This document shows positions 9,680 through 18,774 of a stretch of DNA of 64,000 nucleotides, in pieces (within the stretch, counting starts at the first letter, position 1; each line of letters begins with the position of its first letter). The stretch comes from Gaiellasilicea sp963794385 (GTDB lineage: Bacteria > Actinomycetota > Thermoleophilia > Gaiellales > Gaiellaceae). The stretch covers positions 186,001 to 250,000 of the forward strand of contig CAWCDT010000002.1 in NCBI GenBank assembly GCA_963794385.1, written 5' to 3'. The notes beneath the pieces are model-generated. The model did not search any database. It saw only the letters and a program-made list of their open reading frames with translations, and had not been told where the DNA came from. The position numbers and the translations under genes are program-made.

Positions 9680-10824
9680 GGCTCCTAGAAGGTATCGAAT
9701 CTTGCCGGAAGCTCGCTAGTAACCCACTCAATCTTTTCCTAGAGTTAACGTCGATCCCGAGTCCGCCGGGCGACGAACGGGCGGTCGCGGATCGGGTTGC
9801 GGCCGAGCTCCGGGCGATCGGGCTCGAGGTCGAGGAGGACGACGCGGGCCCGGCGATCGGGTCGAACGCCGGCAACCTGCTCTGCCGGTTGCCGGGCCGC
9901 GTCGACGGCGGCACGCCGGTCTTCTTCTGCGCGCACCTGGACACGGTCCCGCCGCAGGGGCCGCTTGAGCCGATCGTCGAGGACGGCGTCGTCCGTAACG
10001 CCGCCGGCACGATCCTGGGGGCGGACAACAAGTCCGCCGTAGTCACGATGATCGAGGGGGCCCGCCGCCTCGTCGCGGACGGGCGTCCTCATCCCGGCGT
10101 GGAGCTCCTCTTCACGCAGAAGGAGGAGGTCGGGCTGCTCGGCGCCGGCGCCTTCGACCACACGAAGCTCGAAGCCGAGCTGGGGTTCGTCTACGACCAG
10201 GCGGCCCCGATCGGAGACGTGATCATGGGTGCGCCCCACGGCAGCCAGATGCGCGTCCGCTTCCACGGCAGGCCCGCCCACTCAGGAATGGTCCCGGAGG
10301 AGGGGCGGTCGGCGATCGCGGCGGCGGCCCGCGCGATCGCAGACCTGCGGCTGGGGCGCCTCGACGACGAGACCACCGCAAACGTCGGCCTGATCAGCGG
10401 TGGCAGCGCCCGCAACATCGTCCCGGAGTGGTGCGAGCTGGAGGCCGAGGCGCGGTCGCACGACGCTCGGAAGCTCTCCGACCTCGTCCAGGAGATGCTG
10501 GACACGTTCGCGTTCGCGGCGAGCCTCGCCGAGTGCACGCTCGAGACGGAGGTGAGCGAGACGTATTCGGGCTACCGCTTCAGACGCGACGATCCGATCG
10601 TGCAGCTGGCCGCGACTGCGCTGGAGCGCTGCGGGTACCGGCTCAACCCGACGCTCACGGGCGGCGGGGCCGACGCGAACGTCTTCAACCAGCGCGGGCT
10701 GCCCTGCCTCAACCTCGCGAACGGCATGGCGGAGATCCACACTGCCGACGAGCACATCGCGGTCGCCGACCTCGCGGCGATGGTCGACGTGACCCTGGCG
10801 CTGGTCGATGCCGCTCGGGCTTAG
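9649..10824 (+). CDS. M20 family metallopeptidase (peptidase T-like)
   Basis: 391 residues if TTG 9649 is used. Motifs of the dinuclear zinc centre are visible: FCAHLDTVPP, GADNKSAVVT, FTQKEEVGLLG and EIHTADEHI near the C terminus, with a dimerisation domain between. Cytoplasmic di- or tripeptide hydrolysis is the likely role. The start is unsure. Homology begins near FLELTSIPSPP at about 9730, but no ATG, GTG or TTG is in frame there, and 9649 gives an odd N-terminal extension overlapping the divergent PAS gene. Confidence 0.85.
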   Translation: MLESAGRRHSRLLEGIESCRKLASNPLNLFLELTSIPSPPGDERAVADRVAAELRAIGLEVEEDDAGPAIGSNAGNLLCRLPGRVDGGTPVFFCAHLDTVPPQGPLEPIVEDGVVRNAAGTILGADNKSAVVTMIEGARRLVADGRPHPGVELLFTQKEEVGLLGAGAFDHTKLEAELGFVYDQAAPIGDVIMGAPHGSQMRVRFHGRPAHSGMVPEEGRSAIAAAARAIADLRLGRLDDETTANVGLISGGSARNIVPEWCELEAEARSHDARKLSDLVQEMLDTFAFAASLAECTLETEVSETYSGYRFRRDDPIVQLAATALERCGYRLNPTLTGGGADANVFNQRGLPCLNLANGMAEIHTADEHIAVADLAAMVDVTLALVDAARA

Positions 10825-11752
10825 GCGCGGCCGCGTCACAGCGATCGGCGAGCGTCTTGAGCGCCTCGTCAGGCTCGAGGTCGACGGGATCGCGTGCGTG
10901 GCGTACCCTCGGCTGACCGGGGAGGTCGAGCTCGGTGACGACGTCCTCGTGAACGAGCAGGCGCGCGCTCTCGGGCTCGGCTCGGGCGGTTTCGACGTCC
11001 TCTACGCGAACCTGACGCGCGGGCTCGGCCTCGCGCCCGAACCGGGCGCTCACGTGATGGCGCTCCCCTATGCACCGGGACAGGTCGCCGTCGGCGCCAG
11101 GGAGGAGTCGGACGAGCTCGCAATGTCGCTCGACGGGTTGCCGGTGGTGCTCTGCACGCTCCACAGCCAGGTCGCGCCCGTGTGTGCCGGGCTGGGCGGC
11201 GGGCTCCGGGTCGCGTATGTCCAGGTTGCGGGCGGGGCGCTCCCGGTGTCGCTCTCGGACACGCTGAGGACGCTGCGGGGCCGCGGGCTGCTGGAGATCG
11301 CGTGCGCCGTCGCCCCGTGCTTCGACGGTGAGGCGCAGTTCGTGACCGTGGCCGCCGCGCTCGCTTGGGCGAGAGCGCAGGGGTATCACGTCATCGTCTG
11401 CTCGGTCGGGCCGGGGATCGTCGGCACCGGCTCGCGGCTCGGCCACGGCGCGCTCGCGCTCGCGGATGCCGCCAACGCGGCGACCGCGCTCGGCGGACGG
11501 CCCGTGCTGGCGGTGCGTGCGTCGGAAGCCGACCCACGTGGCCGCCATCGCGGCGTCTCTCATCACACGCAGGCTGTGCTCGACCTCGCGCTCGGCAAGG
11601 TCGTCGTCGCCGAGGACGCGGACGGGGAAGGGTGGGAGGAGGCCACCGCGGAGCTGCCGCTCGACCACATGGGCCGCGGCCGGGCCGGAGACCCGGCCTT
11701 CTTCCGTGCCGCGTTTGCAGCGGGTGCCGCCGCACGGAAGTTGCTCGGCTGA
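10808..11752 (+). CDS. DUF3866 family protein
   Basis: 314 residues from ATG, overlapping the end of the peptidase gene by 17 nt. It matches the DUF3866 family that I associate with actinobacteria: an N-terminal beta domain (LRRGRVTAIGERLERLVRL), then Gly-rich motifs including TLHSQVAPV, VGPGIVGTGSRLGHG and RHRGVSHHTQAVL. The biochemical function of the family is unknown. Tight coupling with the peptidase upstream and the aldo/keto reductase downstream (TGATG junction) suggests one transcript. Confidence 0.75.
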   Translation: MPLGLRRGRVTAIGERLERLVRLEVDGIACVAYPRLTGEVELGDDVLVNEQARALGLGSGGFDVLYANLTRGLGLAPEPGAHVMALPYAPGQVAVGAREESDELAMSLDGLPVVLCTLHSQVAPVCAGLGGGLRVAYVQVAGGALPVSLSDTLRTLRGRGLLEIACAVAPCFDGEAQFVTVAAALAWARAQGYHVIVCSVGPGIVGTGSRLGHGALALADAANAATALGGRPVLAVRASEADPRGRHRGVSHHTQAVLDLALGKVVVAEDADGEGWEEATAELPLDHMGRGRAGDPAFFRAAFAAGAAARKLLG

Positions 11753-12528
11753 TGGAGGAGCGCCGCCTGGGGCCGGTTGTCGGGCTCGGCACCTGGAACA
11801 CATTCGGCGGCGACGAGGCACGGGCGCGGGCGGTAGTGAGCGCTGCGCTCGACGCGGGTACGCGCTCGTTCGACTCGTCGCCGATGTACGGCGGCGCCGA
11901 GCGCGCGCTCGGGTCCGCGCTCGACGGTCGCCGGAGCGACGCAATCGTGCTTACGAAGATCTGGTCGCCTTCACCGGACGAGGCCCGCGCCCAGCTCGAG
12001 CGACAGACGGCGTGGTTCGGCCACGTCGACGTCGAGCAGGTGCACAATCTGGTCGCGTGGGGGCAGCACCTGCCCTGGCTCGAGGCCGAACGGGAGGCGG
12101 GCCGGGTCGGCCGGATCGGCGTCACCCATTACTCGCCGTCCGCGTTCGAGGAGCTCGAGCGCGCGCTCCGCACGGGCCGCTTCGAGGTGGTCCAGGTTCC
12201 GCTCAACCCGCACGAGCGCGTGTGCGAGCGGAGGCTGCTCCCGCTGGCCGCCGAGCTCGGCGTCGCAGTCGTCGTGATGCGCCCGTTCAGCGCGGCCGCG
12301 TTGCTGGCGCGACCGCCCGCGCCCGCCGATCTGGCTCCGCTCGCGCCGTTCGGCGTCGAGACGTGGCCGCAGGCGCTGCTCAAGTGGGCGCTCTCCGACC
12401 CGCGCGTCGACCTCGTCATCCCCGCGACGAAGCGGCCGGAGCGCGCCGTCGAGAACGCCGCCGCGGGGTCGCCGCCCTGGTTCGACCCCGAGGAGCGGGC
12501 CCTCGTCGAGCGTCTGGCGGGCGGGTGA
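11752..12528 (+). CDS. Aldo/keto reductase
   Basis: 258 residues, ATG overlapping the previous stop by one base. It is a TIM-barrel oxidoreductase using NADPH. The tetrad positions are visible: Asp in RSFDSSPMYGG, Tyr in SPMYGG, Lys in IVLTKIW and His in VEQVHNL. The C-terminal helix region ends PATKRPERAVENAAAG, the usual cofactor phosphate-binding area. Substrate cannot be inferred. Confidence 0.85.
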   Translation: MEERRLGPVVGLGTWNTFGGDEARARAVVSAALDAGTRSFDSSPMYGGAERALGSALDGRRSDAIVLTKIWSPSPDEARAQLERQTAWFGHVDVEQVHNLVAWGQHLPWLEAEREAGRVGRIGVTHYSPSAFEELERALRTGRFEVVQVPLNPHERVCERRLLPLAAELGVAVVVMRPFSAAALLARPPAPADLAPLAPFGVETWPQALLKWALSDPRVDLVIPATKRPERAVENAAAGSPPWFDPEERALVERLAGG

Positions 12529-12531
12529 CGG

Positions 12532-12537
12532 TATCGT
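12532..12537 (+). promoter_or_regulatory. Putative -10 element of ald
   Basis: TATCGT lies 10 nt before the ATG of ald in the only gap (12529-12547) after the aldo/keto reductase gene. The geometry matches the other leaderless-type -10 elements in the window. Confidence 0.4.
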
Positions 12538-12547
12538 TGCGCGGCCC

Positions 12548-13672
12548 ATGCGCATCGGCGTCGCGAAGGAGATCAAGCCGCAGGAGTACCGCATTGCGCT
12601 GACACCGGCCGGCGCGCGGGAGCTCGTCCAGCTCGGGCACGAGGTCGTGGTCGAGTCCGGCGCGGGCATGGGGAGCCAGTTCCCCGATGCCGACTACGAG
12701 GCGAACGGGGCCAGCATCGCATCGGTGGACGAGGTCTGGGAGAGCGCCGAGCTCCTGCTGAAGGTGAAGGAGCCCATCGCGGCGGAGTATCCGCGCCTGC
12801 GTGAGGGCCTCGTGCTCTTCACGTACCTGCACATCGCCGCCGACGAGCCGCTGACGAGCGCGCTCGTCGACAGCGGGATCACCGCCGTCGCCTACGAGAC
12901 GGTGGAGACGGACGATCGGCGGCTGCCGCTTCTGGCGCCGATGAGCGAGGTGGCCGGTCGCTTGGCGGCCCAGGCCGGCGCGCACTATCTCGAGCGGCCG
13001 AAGGGCGGCCGTGGGCTCCTGCTCGGCGGCGTCGCGGGCGTCGCGCCGGGCAAGGTAGTGGTGATCGGAGGCGGGATCGTCGGCTACAACGCCGCCGTGA
13101 TCGCCCTCGGTCTCGGCGCCCAGGTGACGATCCTCGAGCGCTCGGTCGACCGCATGCGCCATCTGGAGGAGACGCTGCACGGCCGGGTCAGCCTCGTGAT
13201 GTCGAACACGCTCCAGATCGAGGAGTCCGTGCGCGACGCCGACGTCGTGATCGGGGCCGTGCTGATCCCTGGGGCGCTCGCGCCGAAGCTCCTCACGCGC
13301 GAGATGGTCGCCGGCATGAGGGACGGCGCCGTCTTCTGTGACGTCGCAATCGATCAGGGCGGCTGCGCCGAGACCTCGCGCCCCACGACTCACGACGACC
13401 CGGTGTACGTCGTCGACGGCGTCATCCACTACTGCGTCGCGAACATGCCCGGCGCCGTGCCGATCACCTCGACGAAGGCGCTCACCAACGTAACGCTGCC
13501 GTACGTCGAGGCGGTCGCCGAGCAGGGGCTCGCCGAGGCGGTCGCACGCGACCGGACGCTGGCCCGGGGCGTGAACGTGCTCGGCGGCCGGATCACGTAC
13601 GAGGCCGTCGCCGAGGCCCACGACCTCGAGTACACGCCCCTGGACGAAATCCTCGGCGCTTCGGCAGTCTAG
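12548..13672 (+). CDS. ald: Alanine dehydrogenase
   Basis: 374 residues from ATG. It converts L-alanine to pyruvate and ammonia with NAD. Seen are the N-terminal MRIGVAKEIKPQEYRIALTP, the pyruvate-binding region LLKVKEPIAAEYPRL followed by YLHIAAD, and the dinucleotide-binding loop VVVIGGGIVGYNAA. Full length for the family. Its stop TAG shares the palindrome CTAG (13669-13672) with the stop of the small convergent gene. Confidence 0.95.
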   Translation: MRIGVAKEIKPQEYRIALTPAGARELVQLGHEVVVESGAGMGSQFPDADYEANGASIASVDEVWESAELLLKVKEPIAAEYPRLREGLVLFTYLHIAADEPLTSALVDSGITAVAYETVETDDRRLPLLAPMSEVAGRLAAQAGAHYLERPKGGRGLLLGGVAGVAPGKVVVIGGGIVGYNAAVIALGLGAQVTILERSVDRMRHLEETLHGRVSLVMSNTLQIEESVRDADVVIGAVLIPGALAPKLLTREMVAGMRDGAVFCDVAIDQGGCAETSRPTTHDDPVYVVDGVIHYCVANMPGAVPITSTKALTNVTLPYVEAVAEQGLAEAVARDRTLARGVNVLGGRITYEAVAEAHDLEYTPLDEILGASAV

Positions 13673-13815
13673 GAAGCCGGAGTCTTTTTCGCCTCGAGCT
13701 GCTTCTGGCTCTTCGACGGGCTCAGCTTGACGACGACCCACGTCACGCCGCAGGCGAGCGCGACGATGACGACGATGTAGACGGCGAGGCCGAGCAATCC
13801 GAGGACTGTCTCCAT
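13669..13815 (-). CDS. Small single-pass membrane protein (48 residues)
   Basis: An ATG-started reading frame of 48 codons fills the gap between ald and deoB. It starts METVLGLLGLAVYIVVIVAL, a transmembrane helix (about 4-28, continuing ACGVTWVVV), then a basic tail with LSPSKSQKQLEAKK. Its TAG overlaps the ald stop, and its start faces deoB across a 20-bp bidirectional promoter. The good codon bias and perfect fit to the gap support it. Function unknown. Confidence 0.7.
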   Translation of the reverse strand: METVLGLLGLAVYIVVIVALACGVTWVVVKLSPSKSQKQLEAKKTPAS

Positions 13816-13835
13816 GTGCGCCGTAGAATAGCCAC
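13816..13835. promoter_or_regulatory. Bidirectional promoter between the small membrane gene and deoB
   Basis: The heptamer TAGAATA (13824-13830) reads TAGAAT on + (6 nt before deoB GTG) and TATTCT on - (9 nt before the ATG at 13815). The whole intergenic gap is only 20 bp, so any -35 contacts must fall inside the opposite gene. Both transcripts would be leaderless or nearly so. Confidence 0.65.
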
Positions 13836-15002
13836 GTGCCGCGGGCGTGCGTAATCGTGCTCGATGCCGTCGGCGCGGGAGAGTTGCCCGATGCGGCCTC
13901 GTTCGGCGATGAGGGGTCGAACACGCTCGGCAACGTAGCCCGCGCCGTCGGAGGCCTCGACCTGCCCGCGCTCGAGGCGCTCGGCCTCGGCAACGTGATG
14001 CCGCTCGAGGGCTGCCCGCCGCAGCCCGGCGCGCCCGCCGTCGCCGGACGGCTGCTCGAACGCTCGAAGGGGAAGGACACGACCACCGGCCACTGGGAGC
14101 TGATGGGCATCGTCACGCCGACGCCGATGCCGACCTATCCGCACGGGTTTCCGCACGACGTCATCGACCCGTTCATGCACCGGACCGGTCGCGGCGTTCT
14201 CGGCAACAAAGCGGCGTCGGGCACCGAGATCATCCAGGAGCTCGGCGAGGAGCACCAACGCACGGGCAAGTGGATCGTCTACACCTCGGCCGACTCCGTC
14301 TTCCAGATCGCTGCGCACGAGGAGACGATCCCGCTCGAGGAGCTCTACGAGGGCTGCAAGATCGCGCGCGAGCTCCTGACCGGCAAGCATGCGGTCGGTC
14401 GGGTGATCGCGCGGCCGTTCATCGGCTCTCCGGGCAGCTACGAGCGGACGCCGAACCGGCACGACTACTCGCTCGAGCCGCGCCGGCCGAACTACCTCTC
14501 ACTGATCCGCGACGCCGGCCACAAGGTGCACGGCGTGGGCAAGATCGGCGACATCTTCGCGGGCTGCGACATCGACGATTCGCATCCGACGAAGTCGAAC
14601 GTCGACGGGATCTCGAAAACCGTCGAGCTCCTGGAGCAGCTGGACAGCGGCCTCGTTTTCGTCAACCTCGTCGAGACCGACCAGCTCTGGGGGCACCGCA
14701 ACGATCCGGTCAACTTCCACCGCTGCCTGCAGGACTTCGACCGGCGCCTCGGCGACATTCTCGAGGCGCTGCGGTCCGGCGATCTGCTCATCCTCACCTC
14801 CGACCACGGCTGCGATCCGACGACACCGTCCACCGACCATTCGCGGGAGCACGCGCTCCTGCTCGCCTACGCGGCCGGCCGGAACGCGAACGGACACGTT
14901 CACGAGGGGGAGTTCGGCGACGTCGGCGCGACGGTGAACGCGTGGCTCGGCGGCAAGGCTCCCGGCCGCGGCATTCCGGGAACGCCGATCATCGAGCCGT
15001 GA
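13836..15002 (+). CDS. deoB: Phosphopentomutase
   Basis: 388 residues from GTG. It interconverts ribose/deoxyribose 1- and 5-phosphates in nucleoside salvage. Metal-binding motifs of the alkaline-phosphatase superfamily are visible: VLDAVGAGELPDAASFGDEG near the N terminus, GKDTTTGHWELMG, and LILTSDHGCDPTTPSTDHSR with the distal metal ligands. Its stop overlaps the GTG of deoA by three bases (GTGA), giving a deoB-deoA unit. Confidence 0.95.
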   Translation: MPRACVIVLDAVGAGELPDAASFGDEGSNTLGNVARAVGGLDLPALEALGLGNVMPLEGCPPQPGAPAVAGRLLERSKGKDTTTGHWELMGIVTPTPMPTYPHGFPHDVIDPFMHRTGRGVLGNKAASGTEIIQELGEEHQRTGKWIVYTSADSVFQIAAHEETIPLEELYEGCKIARELLTGKHAVGRVIARPFIGSPGSYERTPNRHDYSLEPRRPNYLSLIRDAGHKVHGVGKIGDIFAGCDIDDSHPTKSNVDGISKTVELLEQLDSGLVFVNLVETDQLWGHRNDPVNFHRCLQDFDRRLGDILEALRSGDLLILTSDHGCDPTTPSTDHSREHALLLAYAAGRNANGHVHEGEFGDVGATVNAWLGGKAPGRGIPGTPIIEP

Positions 15003-16447
15003 TCCGGCCCGCCGAGCTGATCGAGCGGAAGCGGAACGGGGAGGAGCTGCCGGCCGAAGAGATCGCCGCGCTGATCCTCGGCTATGCGCGGGGCGAGGTT
15101 CCCGACTACCAGCTCGCCGCGTTCTGCATGGCCGTCTACTTCCGCGGTATGACCGCCGCGGAGACGTACGCGCTCACGGACGCGATGATCCGCAGCGGCC
15201 GCACGCTCGACCTCGGCGGCGCGCTGGGGCGCAAGGTCGTCGACAAGCATTCGACCGGCGGGGTCGGGGACAAGACGACGATCGCGGTCGGCCCCATCGT
15301 CGCCGCGTGTGGCGTCCCGGTCGGCAAGATGAGTGGCCGCGGGCTCGGCCACACCGGCGGCACGCTCGACAAGCTCGAGTCGATCCCCGGCTACGAGGTC
15401 GAGCTCCCGGTCGACGACTTCGTCTCGCAGGTCAAGGACGTCGGGCTCGCAATCGTCGGCCAGACCGACGACCTCGTCCCGGCCGACAAACAGCTCTACG
15501 GCCTCCGCGACGTGACAGCGACGGTCGACATCCTGCCGCTGATCGCCTCATCGATCATGTCGAAGAAGATCGCCGGCGGCGCGGATGCGATCGTGCTCGA
15601 CGTCAAGGTCGGCGACGGTGCGTTCATGAAGACGCTCGACGACGCGCGCTCGCTCGCGGAGGCGATGCTCGAGCTCGGCGAGCGGGCGGGCCGCGAGGTC
15701 GTCTGTCTGCTGACCGACATGGACCAGCCCCTCGGCGCCGCCGTCGGCAACGCGCTCGAGATCGTGGAGGCGCGCGACACCGTGTGCGGGGAGGGACCTG
15801 CGGACTTCACCGAGCTCGTCCTGGACGCATGCGCCCGATTGCTGGCCCTCTCGGATCTCGGCGTCGACGTCGACGAGGGTCGTCGCCGCGCCGAGGCCGC
15901 GGTCGCCGACGGATCAGCGCTCGCGCTCTACGAGCGCTGGATCCGGGCGCAGGGCGGCGATCCGGACCCCGCCGCGTTGCCGCGGGCTCCGGTCGTCCTG
16001 CCGGTCGAGGCGCCGCGGGGCGGCAGCGTGACCCGGCTCGGCGCGATCGCTGTCGGGATCGCGGCGTTGCATCTCGGCGCCGGGCGCCGCGCGAAAGGAG
16101 ACGAGATCGACCACGCCGTCGGCGTCGTCTGCCACGTCAAGCGCGGCGCGCGCGTCGGTGCGGGCGACGTGCTCGCCGAGGTGCACGCGCGGGACGAGGC
16201 GAGTGGGCAGGAGGCGGTGGAGGCCGTCCTCGCCGCCTACGACCTCGGCGACGAGCCTCCGCGCGACCGGACGCTCTCGATGGGCCTCTCGATCAGGCAG
16301 GAGTGTCCCGAGCGCGACCGCATCGGCCTCGAGCGTCCGGACGAGCGGATCCCCGACCTCGCCTGGATGGTCGTGCGGCTGCGCGCCTACGACCCGGCGA
16401 TTCGCGGCCGTGTCACCTACCCGGCCTTCTTCCGCCGCCTCCGCCCG
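14999..16447 (+). CDS. deoA: Pyrimidine-nucleoside (thymidine) phosphorylase, open into mutM
   Basis: The frame starts at GTG 14999 overlapping deoB. The phosphorylase family signature is clear: VVDKHSTGGVGDKTT, VGKMSGRGLGHTGGTLDKLE, IVLDVKVGDGAFMKT. A typical enzyme would end near residue 430, after DEPPRDRTL. Instead the frame continues without a stop through about 55 further residues with coding-like base use, then straight into MPELPEVES of MutM at 16448. Either this is a natural DeoA-MutM fusion, or the DeoA stop was lost by mutation or sequence error. Confidence 0.85.
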
Positions 16448-17278
16448 ATGCCTGAGCTTCCGGAGGTCGAGTCGATCAGGCGCTCGATCGCGCCGGTGCT
16501 GGAGGGCCGGAAGTTCGTCCGCGTCGAGATCGAGGATGCGCGCCTGACGCGGCCGGAGGATCCCGACGAGGTCGCGGCGGAGCTCACCGGCGAGCGCGTC
16601 GACCACGTCGACCGGCGCGGCAAGTACCTGATCCTTCGCTTCGCCTCCGGCCGCGCGCTGCTCATCCACCTGCGCATGACCGGGACGCTCTTACGGGAGC
16701 CGAGCGGGAGCACGCATATTCGCGCGGTCGTCGGGCTCGACGACGGCACGGAGCTCGGCTACCGAGACGTACGCCGCTTCGGCACCTGGCTCCTGCTCGA
16801 GCCGGGAGAGCTCGAGCCCTACCTCGGCACCCGAGTCGGCGGCGAGCCGCTCGTCGCCGCCTTCACCGCGAAGGGCCTCGGCGAGCGGCTGGAGGGCCGA
16901 CGCGCGCCGCTGAAGTCCGCCCTGCTCGACCAGCGGACGCTTGCGGGGCTCGGGAACATCTACGTCGACGAGGCGCTGTGGTACGCGCGCCTGCACCCGC
17001 TGCGACCGGCCGGCTCGCTCGACCGGAACGAGCTGCGGCGGCTGCACCGGGCGATCCGGCGCTCGCTCGAGCTCGGGATCGCCCGCCAGGGCTCGACCCT
17101 GACGGATTACCGACTGCCGGACGGCAGCTCGGGCTCGATGCAGAAGGAGTTCAGGGCCTACGGCCGCACCGGCGAGCCCTGCGACCGTTGTGGCACCATC
17201 CTGGCGAAGATCCGTGTCGCCGGCCGCGGCACGTGGTTCTGCCCGCAGTGCCAGCCCTCCCCGGCCGAAGCCAAGTAA
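16448..17278 (+). CDS. mutM: Formamidopyrimidine-DNA glycosylase
   Basis: 276 residues from ATG 16448, in frame with the upstream deoA. It removes 8-oxoguanine and formamidopyrimidines and nicks the abasic site. The N terminus is MPELPEVESIRRS with catalytic Pro/Glu. The core has RGKYLILRF, RMTGTL and LAGLGNIYVDEALW. The C-terminal zinc finger is CDRCGTILAKIR, then FCPQCQ. The stop TAA (17276-17278) is supplied by palindrome copy 2, after AAG (Lys). Confidence 0.95.
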   Translation: MPELPEVESIRRSIAPVLEGRKFVRVEIEDARLTRPEDPDEVAAELTGERVDHVDRRGKYLILRFASGRALLIHLRMTGTLLREPSGSTHIRAVVGLDDGTELGYRDVRRFGTWLLLEPGELEPYLGTRVGGEPLVAAFTAKGLGERLEGRRAPLKSALLDQRTLAGLGNIYVDEALWYARLHPLRPAGSLDRNELRRLHRAIRRSLELGIARQGSTLTDYRLPDGSSGSMQKEFRAYGRTGEPCDRCGTILAKIRVAGRGTWFCPQCQPSPAEAK

Positions 17279-17294
17279 CAGTCTGTTACTAGGC
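17270..17294. repeat. Palindromic repeat copy 2 (one arm altered)
   Basis: The left arm is the consensus CCAAGTAACAG with central T. The right arm is CTGTTACTAGG, one T replaced by A. The change gives the convergent glutaredoxin gene a TAG stop (17289-17291 on the minus strand) instead of the consensus TAA. mutM takes its TAA from the left arm. Confidence 0.85.
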
Positions 17295-17543
17295 CGCGAG
17301 GCGCTCGTCGAGCGTGCCCGACTTGTCGAGCCGCCAGAGCTCGGTGTAGCCGCCCACAGGCGTGCCGTCGATCACGATCTGCGGCACGGTCCAGCCGCCC
17401 GTCAGCTCGTGGATGCGGGCGCGGAAGGCGGGATCGCCGTCGAGCGAGATCTCCTCGTACTCGATCCCCTTGTCGTCGAGGAGCGCCTTCGCCCGGACGC
17501 AGTAGCCGCACCAGCGGGTCGAGTAGATCTGGATCCGGCTCAT
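17289..17543 (-). CDS. grxC: Glutaredoxin
   Basis: 84 residues from ATG at 17543; an earlier in-frame ATG at 17555 is possible. It has the thioredoxin fold, with active site WCGYC in IYSTRWCGYCVRAKALL, the cis-proline loop GGWTVPQIVIDG and the glutathione-binding GGYTELWRL. It acts as a thiol-disulfide carrier in the cytoplasm. On its strand TACGTT (17554-17559) lies 10 nt upstream of the ATG. The stop is within palindrome copy 2. Confidence 0.9.
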   Translation of the reverse strand: MSRIQIYSTRWCGYCVRAKALLDDKGIEYEEISLDGDPAFRARIHELTGGWTVPQIVIDGTPVGGYTELWRLDKSGTLDERLAA

Positions 17544-17595
17544 GTGGGGGTGCAACGTAGCGGAAGCCCGATCGGGTTCCGTCGCGGGCGCGGCC

Positions 17596-17601
17596 TAGAC
17601 T
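17596..17601 (+). promoter_or_regulatory. -10 element of recO
   Basis: TAGACT ends 6 nt before the ATG at 17608. The intervening bases CGGAGG could also act as a Shine-Dalgarno if transcription began further upstream. Confidence 0.45.
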
Positions 17602-17607
17602 CGGAGG

Positions 17608-18349
17608 ATGGCGCGCACCTACAGGACGGAGGCGGTCGTGCTGCGCTCGTTCCGGCTCGGCGAGGCGGACCGGGTGCTGCACGCCTACACCGCCGACGCG
17701 CGGTCGCGTCGGAGCGGTCGCGAAGGGCGTCCGGCGGACGAAGTCCCGCTTCGGAGCCAGGCTCGAGCCGCTTTCGCACGTGGAGCTGATGCTGCACCAG
17801 GGCTCGGGCGAGCTGCAGACGGTCACGGGCGCCGACCTGCGCGCGTCCCACCACGAGTCGCGCGAAGATCCCTACCGGCTCTCGGTGGGCCTCATCGGGG
17901 CGGAAGCCATGCTGCGCCTCTTCCCCGAGCAGGAGGCGAACGAGCGCGCCTTTACCGCGCTCACCCGCTTCCTCGACCGGCTCGACGAGATTCCGTCGCG
18001 GGCGCCGGCCCGGCCCGCGCTCGATCCGCTCGTTCTCTCCTTCCAGCTGAAGCTGCTCTGGCTCTCCGGCTATCTCCCACACCTGGACAGCTGCGTCGAG
18101 TGCGGGGCGGAAGAGGGCCTCGTCGGGTATCAGCCCTCGGCGGGCGGCGCCGTCTGCCGTGCCTGCGGGCCCGGCGCGATCGCACTCTCGCCGGAAGGGC
18201 TGCGCGGGATGCGCGTGCTGCTCGCCACGCCGCTCGCCGACGCGCACGAGGCCGGCCTGACCGACCGCGGCGCACGCGAGACGGTCGCGCTCGTGACGGC
18301 GTCGTACGAGCACCACGGCGGTTTCCGCCTACGGACGCTAACCGCGTGA
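17608..18349 (+). CDS. recO: DNA repair protein RecO, interrupted by a +1 frameshift
   Basis: The N terminus MARTYRTEAVVLRSFRLGEA is RecO-like (OB fold, DNA annealing in RecFOR repair). At about 17699-17703 the frame moves by one extra base. The downstream frame then reads GRVGAVAKGVRRTKSRFGAR, followed by the helical domain and the zinc-binding CVECGAEEG and CRACGPG. Start-to-stop length is 3n+1, so removing one base near 17701 restores a 246-residue protein. The stop overlaps the acetyltransferase start. Confidence 0.85.
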
Positions 18350-18774
18350 AGAAGCAGCTGGCGCGCGGCTACGAGCTCGACGACGACACCGGCCGCATCG
18401 ACCGCGAAGTCGTCCACCGATTCATCTCGGAGGAGTCGTACTGGGCATTCCGCCGCGAGCGCGACGTGATGGACGGGCTGATCGACCGCGCGGCGCGGAA
18501 CGTCGGCCTCTACGCGCCCGACGGATCGCTCGTCGGGTACTCGCGCACCGTCGACGCCGCCGACGCGTGGCTCGTCTACCTCGCGGACGTCTTCGTACTC
18601 GAGGGTCACCGCGGCAGCGGGCTCGGAGTGGAGCTCGTCCGCTTCACTGTGGACGAAGGCCCGTACGCCGGCCGGCGCTGGCTGCTGCACACAGCCGACG
18701 CGCACGGCCTCTACGAGAAGCTCGGCTTTGCGCCGGACGAACGCCTACTCGCGCGGCCGGCCCGCTCAGCCTGA
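18346..18774 (+). CDS. GNAT family N-acetyltransferase
   Basis: 142 residues from GTG overlapping the recO stop. The GNAT fold is shown by VYLADVFVLEGHRGSGLGVE, the acetyl-CoA pyrophosphate loop (Q/R-x-x-G-x-G/A type) with preceding beta-4, and by the C-terminal GLYEKLGFAPDER. Substrate unknown. Its last 9 bases overlap the end of the convergent glyS. Confidence 0.85.
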   Translation: MKKQLARGYELDDDTGRIDREVVHRFISEESYWAFRRERDVMDGLIDRAARNVGLYAPDGSLVGYSRTVDAADAWLVYLADVFVLEGHRGSGLGVELVRFTVDEGPYAGRRWLLHTADAHGLYEKLGFAPDERLLARPARSA

